Of a DNA stretch of 64,000 nt, positions 11,581-23,404 are shown piece after piece. The stretch is from Cyathus striatus (Eukaryota; Basidiomycota; Agaricomycetes; Agaricales; Nidulariaceae): contig JAOVFP010000014.1 of NCBI GenBank assembly GCA_025738555.1, positions 1,860,001-1,924,000 of the forward strand, written 5' to 3'. The position numbers were made by a program, and so were the translations under genes. The first letter of the stretch is position 1, and every line of letters starts with the position of its first letter. The notes under the pieces are model-generated. The model did no database searches, had not been told where the DNA came from, and saw only the letters and a program-made list of their open reading frames with translations.

Positions 11581-13990
11581 GCTGATTCTCTAGTTGAAAA
11601 TTCCCACTACCTTTTAAGGTAGTTGGGTTATAGGGTGGTTTCGATTTCTCTATAAGGAAATTTCAGAAATTGGGGTCAGGATCTCACTTTCAGACATTTT
11701 GATTGGCTGACACCCTAAAACCCTTTGCCCTATGATGCTGTGACCAGTGTGACATGCCCATTTGTATTACATGTTTGAGTTACCTTGTCTGTGTGACACA
11801 CCAGTTACTGTTTCTATTTAAAAAATTTGAATTGCTCCAGTGACTATTTAGTAAATTCTCTTTTTTTCCTACCCTTTCCTATTATCTTCCTGTATTGTTC
11901 TTCATCACTACCCCCACCCCTACATATTCATTGGCTATTTGCTACTCCTTAGGAGGATCTGAGTACTGTAACAATCAAATCAATTTGTCTGTCATGTGTC
12001 ACACACCCTCTTGATGAGACAAAATTCAGTGCTTGTCATGCATCACATTCAAAAATGATGAAGGTTTCAAATGGTCATGCAAAGCTGCAGGTTCAATTTT
12101 TTTTTTCCAAACTTGCTATTTGGGCTCAAATTAACCTAAAAAAAAATCTTTTGCTAGTTCAAGTAGTGAAAGTGACAAAAAAATTTGGTGTGTCATGCAC
12201 TCAGAGGGGTGACAAATTGATTTGATTAATACAGTATTCCATCTGTTATGTAAAAATCTTTTTTTGCCACTTGATTTGTCTGATGTTATTTCTTTGCAAG
12301 GCTTCAAGTGTGAATCCAGGTCCTTTGGGTAAGCTTTAATCATAAACACACTTCTCCAGTGCAATAATTATTTCATTCAGAGAATATTCTAAACCAAGAT
12401 CCCCATGTACTTGCCTTTGTTATGTTTGGGTGTGGTCATTTCCAGGCTGGGGTGCTAATTGATATGAAGCCTGAATTGGAATTTAATGTGGTGGTGACTG
12501 TTTTTGATTTGAAGCTTCTTGACAAGACATCTAATCGATTTGGTTAGGCTAGCAGTTCAAAGGATGAATGAATTTACACCACTACATTCACATTTATTCA
12601 AGGAGGTATGTTTGATACATGTTCCACTGCCAACTATACACTCAATGTGTCTACCAATAGATGATCCTTGTTGCAAAATCGTCAAAATATACCACCAAGA
12701 GTACAGCTAGAAGATAATCTATTATCATCAAATATTGTAAAGAAATTGAAGCACTATATGAAACAGTAGAAGCTGGCATGCAGTCAAATATACTGCTGCC
12801 TATCAATGGGACATTGTCTCTATCACTGTGTTTGTTTGCATTATGGTGAATAAGGTTTTTATACATGGGGTTAGTGACAATGACAATATGTTTCAAAATG
12901 GTTGTGACAACTGAAGCTATTCTTGCTAACAGAAAAGTTGATATTATTGAAGCTGATCTCAGTGTACCAGGGTTTGGAATCATATCTCATGATTACAATA
13001 GGGTTAGTGTGTCTATCCTGACCATGCATGTGCTCTACAGCTACTCACATTATTCATAATGGTGAGTTAAATGACAGTTGTGAACCATAAAGTATGACAT
13101 ACTTATTGAATTTAGTGTGGACCATGGTATTCAATCTTTCATTGACATCATTCGAGAATACCATAAAGGGGCTACAAAACCTTGTTGACTTCGCTCTTTC
13201 ATCCCCTTATGAAATCCTATAAAATTCATATACTCGAGCTCCACTGGTGCCTTGCAGAGTAGGTTCTTCCATTTATTATCCCTATTTTATCCCACTGTCA
13301 ACTTGAAGTTGACTTGAAAACCAAGAATAGTCATCCTATCAATTTAATTCTATTACATTTAGAGAATTACTGCATCTTGATAGTCCCATTCTGATCTAGT
13401 TATGCCAACAATGTTAGGGTCTCGCCTCTTATCTAATCATTTATCTAATCATTATCTTATCTATGTCATGTGATTAGTCACATGACCTACAATGCAGACA
13501 CCATGTGTATCAACATATGTTACTCATCATAACTGTGGGCACAGTTGCACAGTTCAGCCATACATAGTACATGAGTTTCTAATGTAATTGCACAGTAGAA
13601 CATGCATTCAATAAGATTCATATTCTCTTTATTCAAGTGTTTGAGTTCAACTTTGAGCATTTAGCTTGTCTGTCACTAACAAACAACTGTATTTATCATG
13701 GCTGTTTAGCATACCTGAGGTGAATTGAGGTACTATGATAACTTATGATGTTAGTTTTAATAGAACAACAATGTCTTATAATTTATGATGAACTCGCTCT
13801 CTTCAGTTTTAACCCCTGCTTTGTTAATTTGTTGTTAGTCCTCTAATGTAGTATGTTATTGGAGCTATTCTACTATGTCATTTTAACACTCTCAGTCCTG
13901 CTTAATATTGAACACCTTATAACTTTGTTATAACCCCTCATATGTTGTGTTTATTTCACATTTGGTTGTGGTATATAAATATAAGGTGAC
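11581..13990. other. AT-rich noncoding region
   Basis: No gene recognised. Short frames on both strands lack family motifs. Poly-T/poly-A runs (for example near 12100 and 12140) and scattered TGTGACA/TGTCACA words occur. I see no clear transposon ends or RNA gene. Confidence 0.45.
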
Positions 13991-13994
13991 ACAA

Positions 13995-14700
13995 ACTGAT
14001 GCTGATGTGCACAAGCACATTATGGACCCTGTATAATAGGTTGGATCTACTGCTAAGCTAAAACAGATACAAATACTTGTTGGCAGAATGTATGGTTTGG
14101 TATTTAAAGTAAATTTGAGACCAGACAGTTTGAGAAAGTTATAGTATAGGTAAGACATAGTACATTGAAAGGAAATGTGATGTAAACAAGGGCAAATATG
14201 AACCAATCCTGATGTGCACCAGCACATTAAGTAGCCTGTAAATTTGTTCAGATCTATTGCTAAGCTAAAACAGATATAAATACTTGTTGGCAGAATGTAT
14301 AGTTTTGTATTCAAAGTAAATTTGAGACCAGACAGTTTGAGAATAAAGAGTTATAGTATAAGTAAGACATAGTGCGCTCAAAAGAAATGTGATGTAAACA
14401 CACGAGCTAATGCTGATGCACACAAGCACATTATAGAGTTTGTAGATTTGTTTGGATCTACTGCTAAGCTAAAACAGTTATAAATACATATTGGTAGAAT
14501 ATATAGTTTTGTATTCAAAGTAAATTTGAGACCAGACAGTTTGAGAATAAAGAGTTATAGTATAGGTAAGACATAGTGAGTTGAAAGAAATGTGATGTAA
14601 ACAAGTGAAAATATGAAGGAATGCCGATGTGCACAAGCATATTAATTATGTGACAGAACAGAAAATTCTCTATCAGGCTAAAAATTGAATGTGAGGAATT
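13995..14700. repeat. Tandem repeat, about 207-bp unit, roughly 3.4 copies
   Basis: Units begin with CTGATGTGCACAAGCACAT-like sequence near 14002, 14209, 14413 and 14623 (spacing 207, 204, 210). Shared blocks inside each unit include a GGATCTACTGCTAAGCTAAA stretch and an AAATTTGAGACCAGACAGTT stretch. Copies differ by substitutions and small indels. Frames across the array are not conserved, so this looks noncoding. Confidence 0.8.
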
Positions 14701-15920
14701 TGTATTGGCTTTTGTAACTCTTGACAAGTTGTTCCAGGTAAAAAGTTATCAAATATTTTGGTTGACATGGATTAAGTTTTAACCCCAAAAGTAGCCTGTA
14801 TGGGCTAACTCCAAAGCAGATTTTGGAATTGAGCCTCCCAATGTATATTCCAAGTATGAAAGATTTCTGTAACAGGGTGCAGAATGAATCCATAATTTGT
14901 CTTCTGTTCAACAAACATCTCACTACACCACTAATAATTGTTAGCATGAGCTACACTTACTTAAACACATAATATTTCATATTGTTAGGTAGTGGGCTCT
15001 GCCACTTGCCGGCCCTTTTTCTTTATCTTATTAAATATGCTATACAGCGGGCAGCAGTAACTAGGTCAGTAATTCATGCCATTTGCTTACAATATGAAAG
15101 CTTACCTTGTATTATCGCTACATCAGTGTCTCTGGTGTTCTCACTATATTTCTGGTACCGAATTTATTCAACTGGCCTTATGAAACCGTTAACACCTGGC
15201 TTCTAAAGTTCCACTACAACGGCAGCACTTTTTACTTGTGAGTCTTAAAATGTCAATATGTGCTATTGCATAGACTCTAACTAACATACGTACAGCAACC
15301 TTCCATGCTTAATTAATACACATTGTAAGCATACGACTCATGTGTTAGCTTGTAGTATTTCTTATTTGGTAGTCCATGTTATGTCGGTCATATCCCTGTA
15401 AGTAACCAGCACATTCTACATAGCGCAGACATGATATCAGTCCCAATTTAGATTGATATCACGCGAAACCATTCGTGAGCAACTTGATCAATCTCACAAT
15501 ATATCGGATCTGGTACTTGCTACCCGCACTTCAGATGATGATTTGGTTTGTCCGTATCACTTCATGAATTTCTATGTTTAACTTATGGTATCCACTATCT
15601 ACGTAGGAGAGGTCACCGCAAGCGGGGTGTATAGCTCCGCCGTGAGGTGATGAATATCATTTCTGATTTATGTAGATGATGATTTATCATAAGGTCATTG
15701 TAATATATTATAATAATAAGTACTGTCAGTAGGTATTGGTTATAAGTAATGCTTCGGTCAGTTGTATTTTATATGTAATTAGTGGACTGGTTTCGTCGAC
15801 ATAGCGTGATAAGGCCGATAAGCGCTCTTCCCTCCGATTGATCGATTCCCTTGGCACTGCAACGGGCCGCGGCAAATGGCCACACATCAGCTAACTCCCG
15901 AGGGCTTTTCATACTGTTTA
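14701..15920. other. Noncoding, nothing recognised
   Basis: AT-rich sequence without supportable genes. An imperfect palindrome (TCACC..GGTGA arms) lies near 15609-15650. The right end grades into the duplicated 3' flank of 7-TM gene A. Confidence 0.4.
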
Positions 15921-15924
15921 TTAT

Positions 15925-16150
15925 AATGACACTGCTAACGTCGGGATTGCGATTGAACAGATGTGCCTACCCTCCAAAGACCTATACTCACGATACCTAA
16001 GTAATCAACGTTCAACCTCTACATTACACCTCTCTAGCACCCAGAATTGTTTCCCTATACTGAACAGCTATCCTTCGTTAGCTTTACAGCCATTATGTCT
16101 TTCCTGGATCAAACTATAGTTGATATCTATTAAAAAAAATACATGCTGAA
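15925..16150 (-). repeat. Duplicated 3' flank of 7-TM gene A
   Basis: Contains TGACACTGCTAACGTCGGGA (near 15927) and the CTATACTGAACAGCTATCC block (near 16055). The same order recurs downstream of gene B (18138-18276, continued at 19045-19110) and in part downstream of gene C (23165-23360). The duplicated unit therefore extends past the stop codons. AATAAA-like polyadenylation words are possible but not clear. Confidence 0.7.
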
Positions 16151-16215
16151 AACGAAGATGAATTGTGTATGTATCTGAGTACCCAGCCGAAACTTCCCTT
16201 GGAGAAACCGCGTCA

Positions 16216-17523
16216 TTATACAGAACTTTCAGATGTCCTTTTCGAGCCATCTGCGTCATTCTCAATCTCTTTCGTAACATTTATTATAATAAGACGCAGA
16301 GGCATACTTCCAATTGTTTGAACTGGGTTATTTTCGTCCTGCCTCTGTCCTGCCTCCTTGAATGACTGGAGTTTTATACGGACAGTTACTGAGTTGAATG
16401 TGATACCCTATATATATCACAGTGAACGTTTAAAATATGCAGATTTCGTGAACTGAAGACTTACAACTAATGGTGTAATCCATTCACGTACAATATATTG
16501 AGAGTTGTTGTACATGAAGACGGAAACCAAAAATATAAATTCCATTATTATCTGTAGAGCGGCAGACTCTATCAACATCCACATAATGGAGAGCAGTCTT
16601 CCTTCCCCAACACGATAGCTGGCTGCATTTCTGTGTGTAATCCAGATCCGGTAGCTCATGAGTCCAACAGTGATAACACTCAAAGCGAAGGCAACCGAGA
16701 GGTATGTCCGGACCAACCAGTCATCTACAATAACACTGAATAAAGTTGAACCAACATTAGTATACATTGCAATGCAAATGATGGAGCTAATAACTATTCA
16801 CATATGAAATCATAAGGTTGTTAGGGCTTGGTTATGGCATCAACAACTAGCAAGAAAAGCGTACCTATACGAATTGCTAATAATAAAATTGGCGCAACAA
16901 CGACTTTCCAGTCATAGCTCCATAGTACCCAAGTACGATATATCTAACAGTTTTTAAACAATATTACGGAGACATGTAAAGAGGAAACTCACCGCTACAG
17001 CATTACCAAGATCTTGTTGAGTCCCAGAAAGAATATCCTTTAGAATATAGTGCCAAGCATTGATATTGCCAAGGTAAGTATTTGTTCCAGAGGGAGCGGG
17101 ACCTTTATCAACGAAGCCTTCGAGAAGGCGGTAACAATTAATAGCGAGGTGACATGTGGCTATAAAAAACATAAGAGCCGAAATGCCAATCATAACCTTC
17201 AAAGTATTCATCATTAATTCGCTTTAAATTGGATATAAAAATTTAATTACCGACGTATGATTGTCCTGTCTTCGGTTGTTATAGGTGTGATTAAAATACA
17301 AGTACAATGTCACTCCGAAGAGGCATAGAAAGAGTCCTGCATTGTGCGTTGGTAATGTTTACTTCAGAATCATACACTGTAACCAGTCTGTAATGAATCC
17401 TTACCATATATAAGTGCCTAAAGCAAAGAATTAACGTTTAACTGTGGTGTAACTCATGCAAACTAATCTTACCTCAAAGTAAGCAGAGATAAGGTATGCT
17501 TTTTCGAGAGAGATTTGACCCAT
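16216..17523 (-). CDS. 7-TM membrane protein, fungal uncharacterised family (copy A)
   Basis: Intact seven-exon gene for a 317-residue multi-pass membrane protein. Exons: 17523-17473, 17417-17405 (13 nt), 17336-17251, 17196-16993, 16943-16865, 16793-16465, 16407-16216; introns are 48-71 bp. The start gives MGQISLEKAYLISAYFE, shared by the paralogues. Hydrophobic segments lie around residues 21-40, 52-72, 118-135, 138-158, 175-198, 209-235 and 245-262. Family-like motifs are IYRTWVLW before TM4 and SYRIWITHRN after TM5. This resembles the large agaricomycete family of putative membrane proteins with LEGLxYG near the N-terminus (here FEALIYG). No ligand or function is known; a receptor-like role would be guesswork. 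Splicing was chosen because it is identical in four copies and keeps phase throughout. Confidence 0.88.
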
Positions 17524-17800
17524 AGTTAGGGGTGGCTTGAAAGTTTTCAGAGAGGAACTAACGACATACATGAATTTATAAATGCAAGTGTGATGTGGTC
17601 GGGCCCCGTATTGTAGGGATAATGACGCTCCCAAATTATACATCAGATCAAGGGGATGGTGTTACGAGGCAGTTCGGGGCATTTAAAGTGCATCAAGGCG
17701 AATGATAATGCATCTACGTTAAGTACATAACTGGACCAGCCTTTCTAAAAAAGTAGTGGTTGTTGACTTCGTAAGTTGGTTGATGCACATCCGGGATGTT
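17524..17800 (-). promoter_or_regulatory. Conserved upstream region of gene A
   Basis: Shares ordered blocks with the upstream regions of copies B, C and D: a degenerate TATA-type block (complement of GTATTGTAG at 17608-17616), CATCAGATCAAGGGG near 17641, and GGACCA..TTTCTAAAA..AGTGG near 17733-17758. In copy A the TATA-like block is weaker than in B, C and D. Conservation outside coding sequence shows the promoter was duplicated with the gene. Confidence 0.6.
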
Positions 17801-18276
17801 GGGATGTAACATACCTGTGCAAGTGACCATGATTCATTCATTGTATATAGCCAAGTAAAAATCAGAGCCTTATGAAAAAGTATTGTTTCTCCGGGAAATC
17901 AGAAGTGTGCCTGGAACTTACTGGTTTGAGCTTGCACAGTATATGATGGTGGTTAGTTGATGATTGTCGGCACGCGCTGCAAGGCACCACGCCACTACGT
18001 AGTACGCGGCAATTACGCGGTGTCTGTCTGATTTTTAGTTCGGCGCCGTCCATACAAATAAGTACCACCGAAGAGTCCAAAGTGTTTTATATAAATTATA
18101 ATTAATCACCGAATAAATCGGCTCGCCGTGCTATACTGACACTGCTAACGTCGGGAGTGCATTGACCGGATGTGCGTTACTCACAGTAAACAGGTAATCA
18201 TTCATCGAGCTCTACCTCACATGCACCACACCAGCTCCCACTGCAGCACCTCAAATCTGCTTCCTATACTAAACAG

Positions 18277-19044
18277 TGTAGAGCAGGCGTTTCGCCTGCA
18301 CTACAAAACTCGACATTTCTCGAAGTACGGCGACCAAGTCACGTGACCGTCGCGTATTGCAATCGACACATCAAACTACAGTTTACGCCGCGTTATACGT
18401 CTTTCCCCCTCTCTCTCTTCACCGCTTCTCCTCACCCCCTCACCGTTGACCACCGCTAAACACTTCCATTACGCACACAAAACACACGATCGTCGAACCG
18501 GTGCTAGACGAAGTACAAGAAACCCCGACAAGTTGAAACAACCCACTAGCTTGGCACTCACCCAATAACTGAGTCTCTTCACCCCCAAGTTCCCTCTGAA
18601 AATTTATTCTTAACTCGAATCACCGCTCTATTCCTCTCAAAACTTATGTCTACCTTATGGTCCGATCTCCCTAACTTACGTGGTACAAATATCCATCGCT
18701 AAGTAGCTTACTCGAGCTCTTTTCTTATAAAAAGCCTGTATCTACCTACTTTATCCCCGAGTGAATTTATCCCCCACTCAGTTTAGATTATATTTACGGT
18801 CTTATTGATATCCTATCACTCTCCCACTTGTCTCCACGTTTCCACCATCTCAAAATCGTTCTTACGCTGCAACTCGTTCAGAACTCATTCCAGAGTTCTT
18901 TTATCGACATTACGTCTCACCAACGACTCTCCATTTCGCTAACGGCTTCTTTACACACCTTAGAACGCCTCGGGTTGAACGGTCCTTCAACCGACTCGCA
19001 CGTACATTTCTTTGTGGAGGTCTAAGCCAACTTTCACCTTTACA
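18277..19044. mobile_element. Solo-LTR-like insertion
   Basis: 768 bp starting TGTAGAG and ending TTTACA (TG..CA ends), flanked by the 4-bp repeat ACAG at 18273-18276 and 19045-19048. It splits a block that is continuous downstream of genes A and C, so it is an insertion. Inside are a CT-rich tract near 18400-18440 and a TATAAAAAG box near 18726, as expected of an LTR promoter. The first 27 bases form a hairpin (GTAGAGCAGGCG / CGCCTGCACTAC). No internal coding region and no second copy in the window. Confidence 0.65.
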
Positions 19045-19108
19045 ACAGCTATCCTTCTTTAGCGGCACAACCACCATGCCTCACCCTAATTGAAATCATT
19101 GCTGATAT

Positions 19109-20492
19109 CTAATAAAAAATACAGGTTGAGAATGAGGACAAATTGTGCATGCATCCGGATGTAATACCCTCCTAAAATTTCCCTTCGGGTCTAGCCATCT
19201 CTGACGTCCTTCTTAAATCTTCTAAGTCATTCTCAACTTCTTTGGTAATTTTTATATTAATTCGACGCAGAGGCATACTTCCAATGGTTTGAACTGGGTT
19301 ATTTGCACTCTGCATCTGCGCTCCTGTTTCCTTGAGTGACTGGAGTTTTACGCGGACAGTGACTGAGTTGAATGTGATACCCTATATTATATATTCAAGC
19401 AAATGAGTTATTAAAATACACAGAGAGAGATCGTAAGCTGTAGACTTACAACTATTGGTGTAACCCATTCAAGTACAACATATTGAGAGTCGCTGAATGC
19501 GCAGGCGGAAACTAAAAGTATAAATTCCGTTATTATCTGCAGAGCAGCAGACTCTATCAAAATCCACATAATGGAGAGCAGTCTTCCATTTCCAACATAA
19601 TAATTGGCTGAATTTCGGTGTGTAATCCAAATCCGGTAGCTCATAAGTCCAACAGTCATAACACTCAAAACGAAGGCAATTGAGCTGTATGTCCTGACCA
19701 ACCTGTCAAACACAGTAACACTGAATATTGAACCAACCTCAGTATATGCAGCACAAATGAGGCAGCCAGAAACTATTCACAACTGTGAGCGTGAGGTTGC
19801 TGGGGAATTGACAACTGGCGAGAATAGCATACTTACTTGTATTAATTGTAAGTAATATCATTGGCAAAACAACGACCCTCCAATCGTAGTTCCATAGTAC
19901 CCATGTACGATATATCTAACAGTTTGTTTAAATTTTACTATGGAGACATGTAAAAGAGGTGTCTCACTGCCGCAGCACCACCAAGATCTTGTTGAATCCC
20001 AAGAAGAATATCTTTTAGAATATAGTGCCTAGCTTTGATATCGCGTAGGTATGCATTTTGTCCAGAGGGAGTGAGACGTTTATCAACGAAGCCTTGGAGA
20101 ATGCGGTAACAATTAATAGCGAGGTGCACGGTGGCAATAAAAAACATAATAGCGGAGAAGCTTATCATGACCTTCAAAGTATTCGTCATTAAATCGCTTT
20201 TAATCAGATATACAAATTTAATTACCAATGCATGATTATCCTGTCTTCCCTTGTTATAGGTGTGATTAAAGTACAAGTACAGTGTCACTCCAAAGAGGCT
20301 CAGAAAGAGACCTGGGTTGTGGGTCAATGTGGACCTCAGAATGTTATACTGCAACCAGTACTGAATCCATACCAGATACCAGTCCCTAAAGTCAAAGAGT
20401 TAACGTATAACTGTTGTAAATCTCATCCGAACTGATCTTACCTCAAAGTACGCAGAGATAAGGTATGATTTTTCGAAAGAAATTTGACCCAT
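19109..20492 (-). CDS. 7-TM membrane protein (copy B), C-terminal variant
   Basis: Intact copy of the same gene, 342 residues. Exons: 20492-20442, 20385-20373, 20311-20226, 20171-19968, 19915-19837, 19772-19450, 19381-19109, with the same intron positions and phases as copy A (introns 52-68 bp). N-terminus MGQISFEKSYLISAYFE; motif SYRIWITHRN retained. The last exon shares the sequence through about VQTIGSMPLRRI.., then diverges and runs about 30 residues longer than copy A, to TAG at 19109-19111. The extended tail is cytosolic by position and Cys-containing. It may be a genuine variant or the result of lost reading-frame constraint near the end. No function known. Confidence 0.82.
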
Positions 20493-20760
20493 AGTTAGGG
20501 TCTAGGGAGTGTATTTAATGTTTTCAGAGAGGAACGTAAGGGGGTTATGCCTCGTATTATATGGATCAGGACACTCGCTATAAACTTCGCATCAGATCAA
20601 AGAAGTGGCACAAGGCAGTTCTCGGAAACTACAAGGTGTCGTAATGCGAGTAAGAGTGCATCTTCTGGTTCTTAGTTAACTGTATAAATGGACCAATATT
20701 TCTGAAAAGGAATAGCTTTCGACTCGCCGGTTGGTTGAGTGATATCATATATGCATCTCT
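20493..20760 (-). promoter_or_regulatory. Conserved upstream region of gene B
   Basis: Carries the TATA-type block (complement of GTATTATAT at 20554-20562, about 65 bp before the start), CATCAGATCAAAG near 20590, GGACCAATATTTCTGAAAAG near 20690 and GGTTGGTTGA near 20730, in the same order as upstream of copies A, C and D. Confidence 0.65.
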
Positions 20761-21430
20761 GTTGCAAGCGACCATGATTAATTGCATAGATTGATGAACC
20801 GAGACTTCATATCACGACATGGAATCAACAGATGTGAAGACGTTCGCACATGATGTCCTGCATGACTCTTCCAAATTTTATGACATGAACAGCTAGCAAT
20901 ATTGACAAGCATCTACCGAATGATCATGCCTTGATTATAAGATTCGGAGATGTACGGGTGGGTAGCCAACTAGCGAGCGAAATCAGAACTACTTATTACA
21001 TTCTTGATATACTTGTACAAGTAGCCTAACATACTACTTATCTTCTTGATATCGATCCACAGTCAGACATAGTTCGCACTTCTTGCTACAAGTAATTCAA
21101 CATTGCGGCAACGCAAGCTATGATATCAAGTAAGTTTATATTATTTTAGGTACTTCTGATGTCAAATTAACATTTGTACTTCACATCCAGTTGTTGGGAA
21201 CGATGAGATCACAGAGCTCAGATATGAAAAGGAATGATAGCACTGTGGTCATTATAAGCTGCCGGCTACATTAGGGAACACATGCCACATGCTTACGCGA
21301 TATCTTTCAAGCTCCGAAAGCTGATGCCGAGCGCTCAAGAAGCGCGCGCTACGATAAGGGTGGAATATAGCTGCCGCCATATCGTGGGAAGTCGTTCACG
21401 TAGCGCCATCAGCTCGTATCGTACCGCATA
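20761..21430. other. Intergenic, nothing recognised
   Basis: No supportable gene. Mixed composition with no clear repeats. It lies between the promoter of copy B and duplicated block X1. Confidence 0.4.
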
Positions 21431-22990
21431 GCATAGCGTCAACTTTGAACACCCCTATTCATAGCCGGAATCCTGTGTGCAGGTGGGCGTCCGTTCCGGT
21501 TTCTCACGCTCTGTTCGATTGCACCTCCAAGTTACGTTGGAGGCTCCAACGTCCTCTGCTCGTCGTGCGCACCGTCCGACCATCCTGGCTATCCCCTAAC
21601 ATCAAACACGCTATAAACCTAGCTAGGCCATCGACATCTCAATCTGTCACATCTATCCATCAACCACCACACTCAACGTAAGTTATCTTCATCAGCATCC
21701 CTTTCCAAATCACAGTTACCTTTGTCTACCATATTTAGATTCTCCTGTGTCACGAAGTTCGAACAGCAGCCCTTCTACTCCAAACTAGTCAGGAAAAATG
21801 GGGTTATAGAGCTTGGATAGTGATGGAGTGGGCAGATAGTAAGCAGCCTTGTTCAATCGTTGAGGTCAGCCCAACTAGTAGTGAGAGTGTCTCATACGCT
21901 CATTCACTGTCCTACTGAGGAGAACTTGCACGTCGTAAACATCCCTTGGTAACATGCGGAGACCTATGGCATTGCCTTCAAATATTCATGTGAGGTATCC
22001 CAAGAGCCTCCTCACTAACTTCGCTGCCTTGATTGCCGGGAGCTTGGGATAGATGAGTTCCCACCTCCAATGGAGCTTCCATCCCTTAGTGCCAATATAC
22101 TACCAGCTACTCCTCGCTTCTATAATCCCATGTGTTACGTCTAGTCCTCGATCAGAATGCTATCCAAAGTTGCTTCCCCACCCACGCCAGGCCCGGGGGT
22201 TGCTTTGTGCTACTGAGGATCCTGATGAGGGGTAAGCTACGTTCGAGGAGGACATCGAGATGGCGAATATGTCGGGGACTAGGCGAGCGTAGAAGATGAA
22301 GCTGAAGGAGACCTTGGGGAACGAGGCGCAAACGACATTCTATCGTCGCAGCTCCTCTTCACAGCTTGCGCTCACATCTAACTCACCATCCCGCAGACTT
22401 CCTTCTTTTCACGGTCGGTAATTACACACTACTATTCTGCAACTGTTCTTGATCGTTACACGCTTTTGTATGGCATGGCAGTCATCGTAACGCTGCGAGT
22501 AGAAGTCTCCGACGCGAATCCTTGGCCCGTGCTCATTGCTTTAGGGGGTCCAGGGGGCTCGCAAGATAGGGTACTCGTCAGTTACGGGGGCAATGTAGCC
22601 GGAATTGAAGAAGATACCGATTCTATGGAGACTGTACTGCTGGAGGATATGTGTGTAGGAAAGAATGTCGAGGAGAAGTCGAACACGAGGTCATATCCGT
22701 AGCAGTCCTTCGCCTGCTGCGTTCTCACACTTCCGCCATCCTTTCCTCGTTACACGCAGGTCTCGAAGACATCATCGGTCATATAATTCTACAAAGATAT
22801 CTACATCGCATGTACGCTAGTGAGGATATTGGTGATATGAGGAGAATGGGGGGTGAGGAGGACGTCAGGTATCATGAGAACGTAGGTGATCAAGAAAATG
22901 TAGGGGATGAGGTCAACGTGGGGGATGGGGGGGTTTGGTCGATAAGGAAGACATCAGGACCTAGGCAAATGTCGGCGTTGCAGATCCACT
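21431..22990 (-). repeat. Duplicated noncoding block X, copy 1
   Basis: Homologous to 25441-26790 and, inverted, to parts of 46390-47790 and 51900-53100. Diagnostic stretches: GGTTTCTCACGCTC near 21499, TGGAGCTTCCATCCCTTAGT near 22071, a tract shared with 52660-52690 near 22160, and TACTGCTGGAGGATATG near 22635. Short frames such as one giving ENVGDEVNVGDGG-like repeats reflect local low complexity. I see no protein family, so it is treated as noncoding duplicated DNA. Confidence 0.7.
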
Positions 22991-23149
22991 AGCGAGAATC
23001 ACGATTATACGTTGGGTGTGACCGACAGCGTAGTGAACATGGGATCCTGTTCTTAGCTTCTGTCCTTCGTCTGCTCTCTCGCTCCCGCAATCTTATCCTT
23101 CCCTCCCGCCCTTCACTCTCTCCTGCCTGCGCGTGTTACACAATGAGTG

Positions 23150-23380
23150 CGAAGGTAGAACATATGTGCATTTTGTTACCCTCCAAAGGTCTATATTCAT
23201 GATACACAGGTAATCAACCTCTGCGTCACACCAGCTTCCAGTACCCAAAATTGACTTCCTATAAGGTAACACTAAGCAGCTATCCATCGTTAGCTGTACA
23301 ACCACCATGCCTCATCCAGATCCAAATCATAGTTTTTATCTAATAAACAATACATGTCTTATATGGAAGTTTCAGGTGTC
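23150..23380 (-). repeat. Duplicated 3' flank of gene C
   Basis: Matches the flanks of A and B in the TACCCTCCAAAGGTCTAT block and the AGCAGCTATCCATCGTTAGC block. It is uninterrupted here, confirming that 18277-19044 is an insertion in copy B's flank. Confidence 0.65.
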
Positions 23381-23404
23381 ATTTTCAAATCTTCTAAGTC
23401 ATTA

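Noticed and set aside
16417..16767. Single-exon short membrane proteins at each 7-TM copy
   Set aside because: These open frames are parts of one seven-exon gene; joining them by short introns gives the same protein in four copies.
22651..22992. Plus-strand frame with ENVGDEVNVGDGG-like repeats as a protein gene
   Set aside because: It lies in duplicated block X, and the equivalent positions in the other X copies do not keep the frame; low-complexity DNA explains it.
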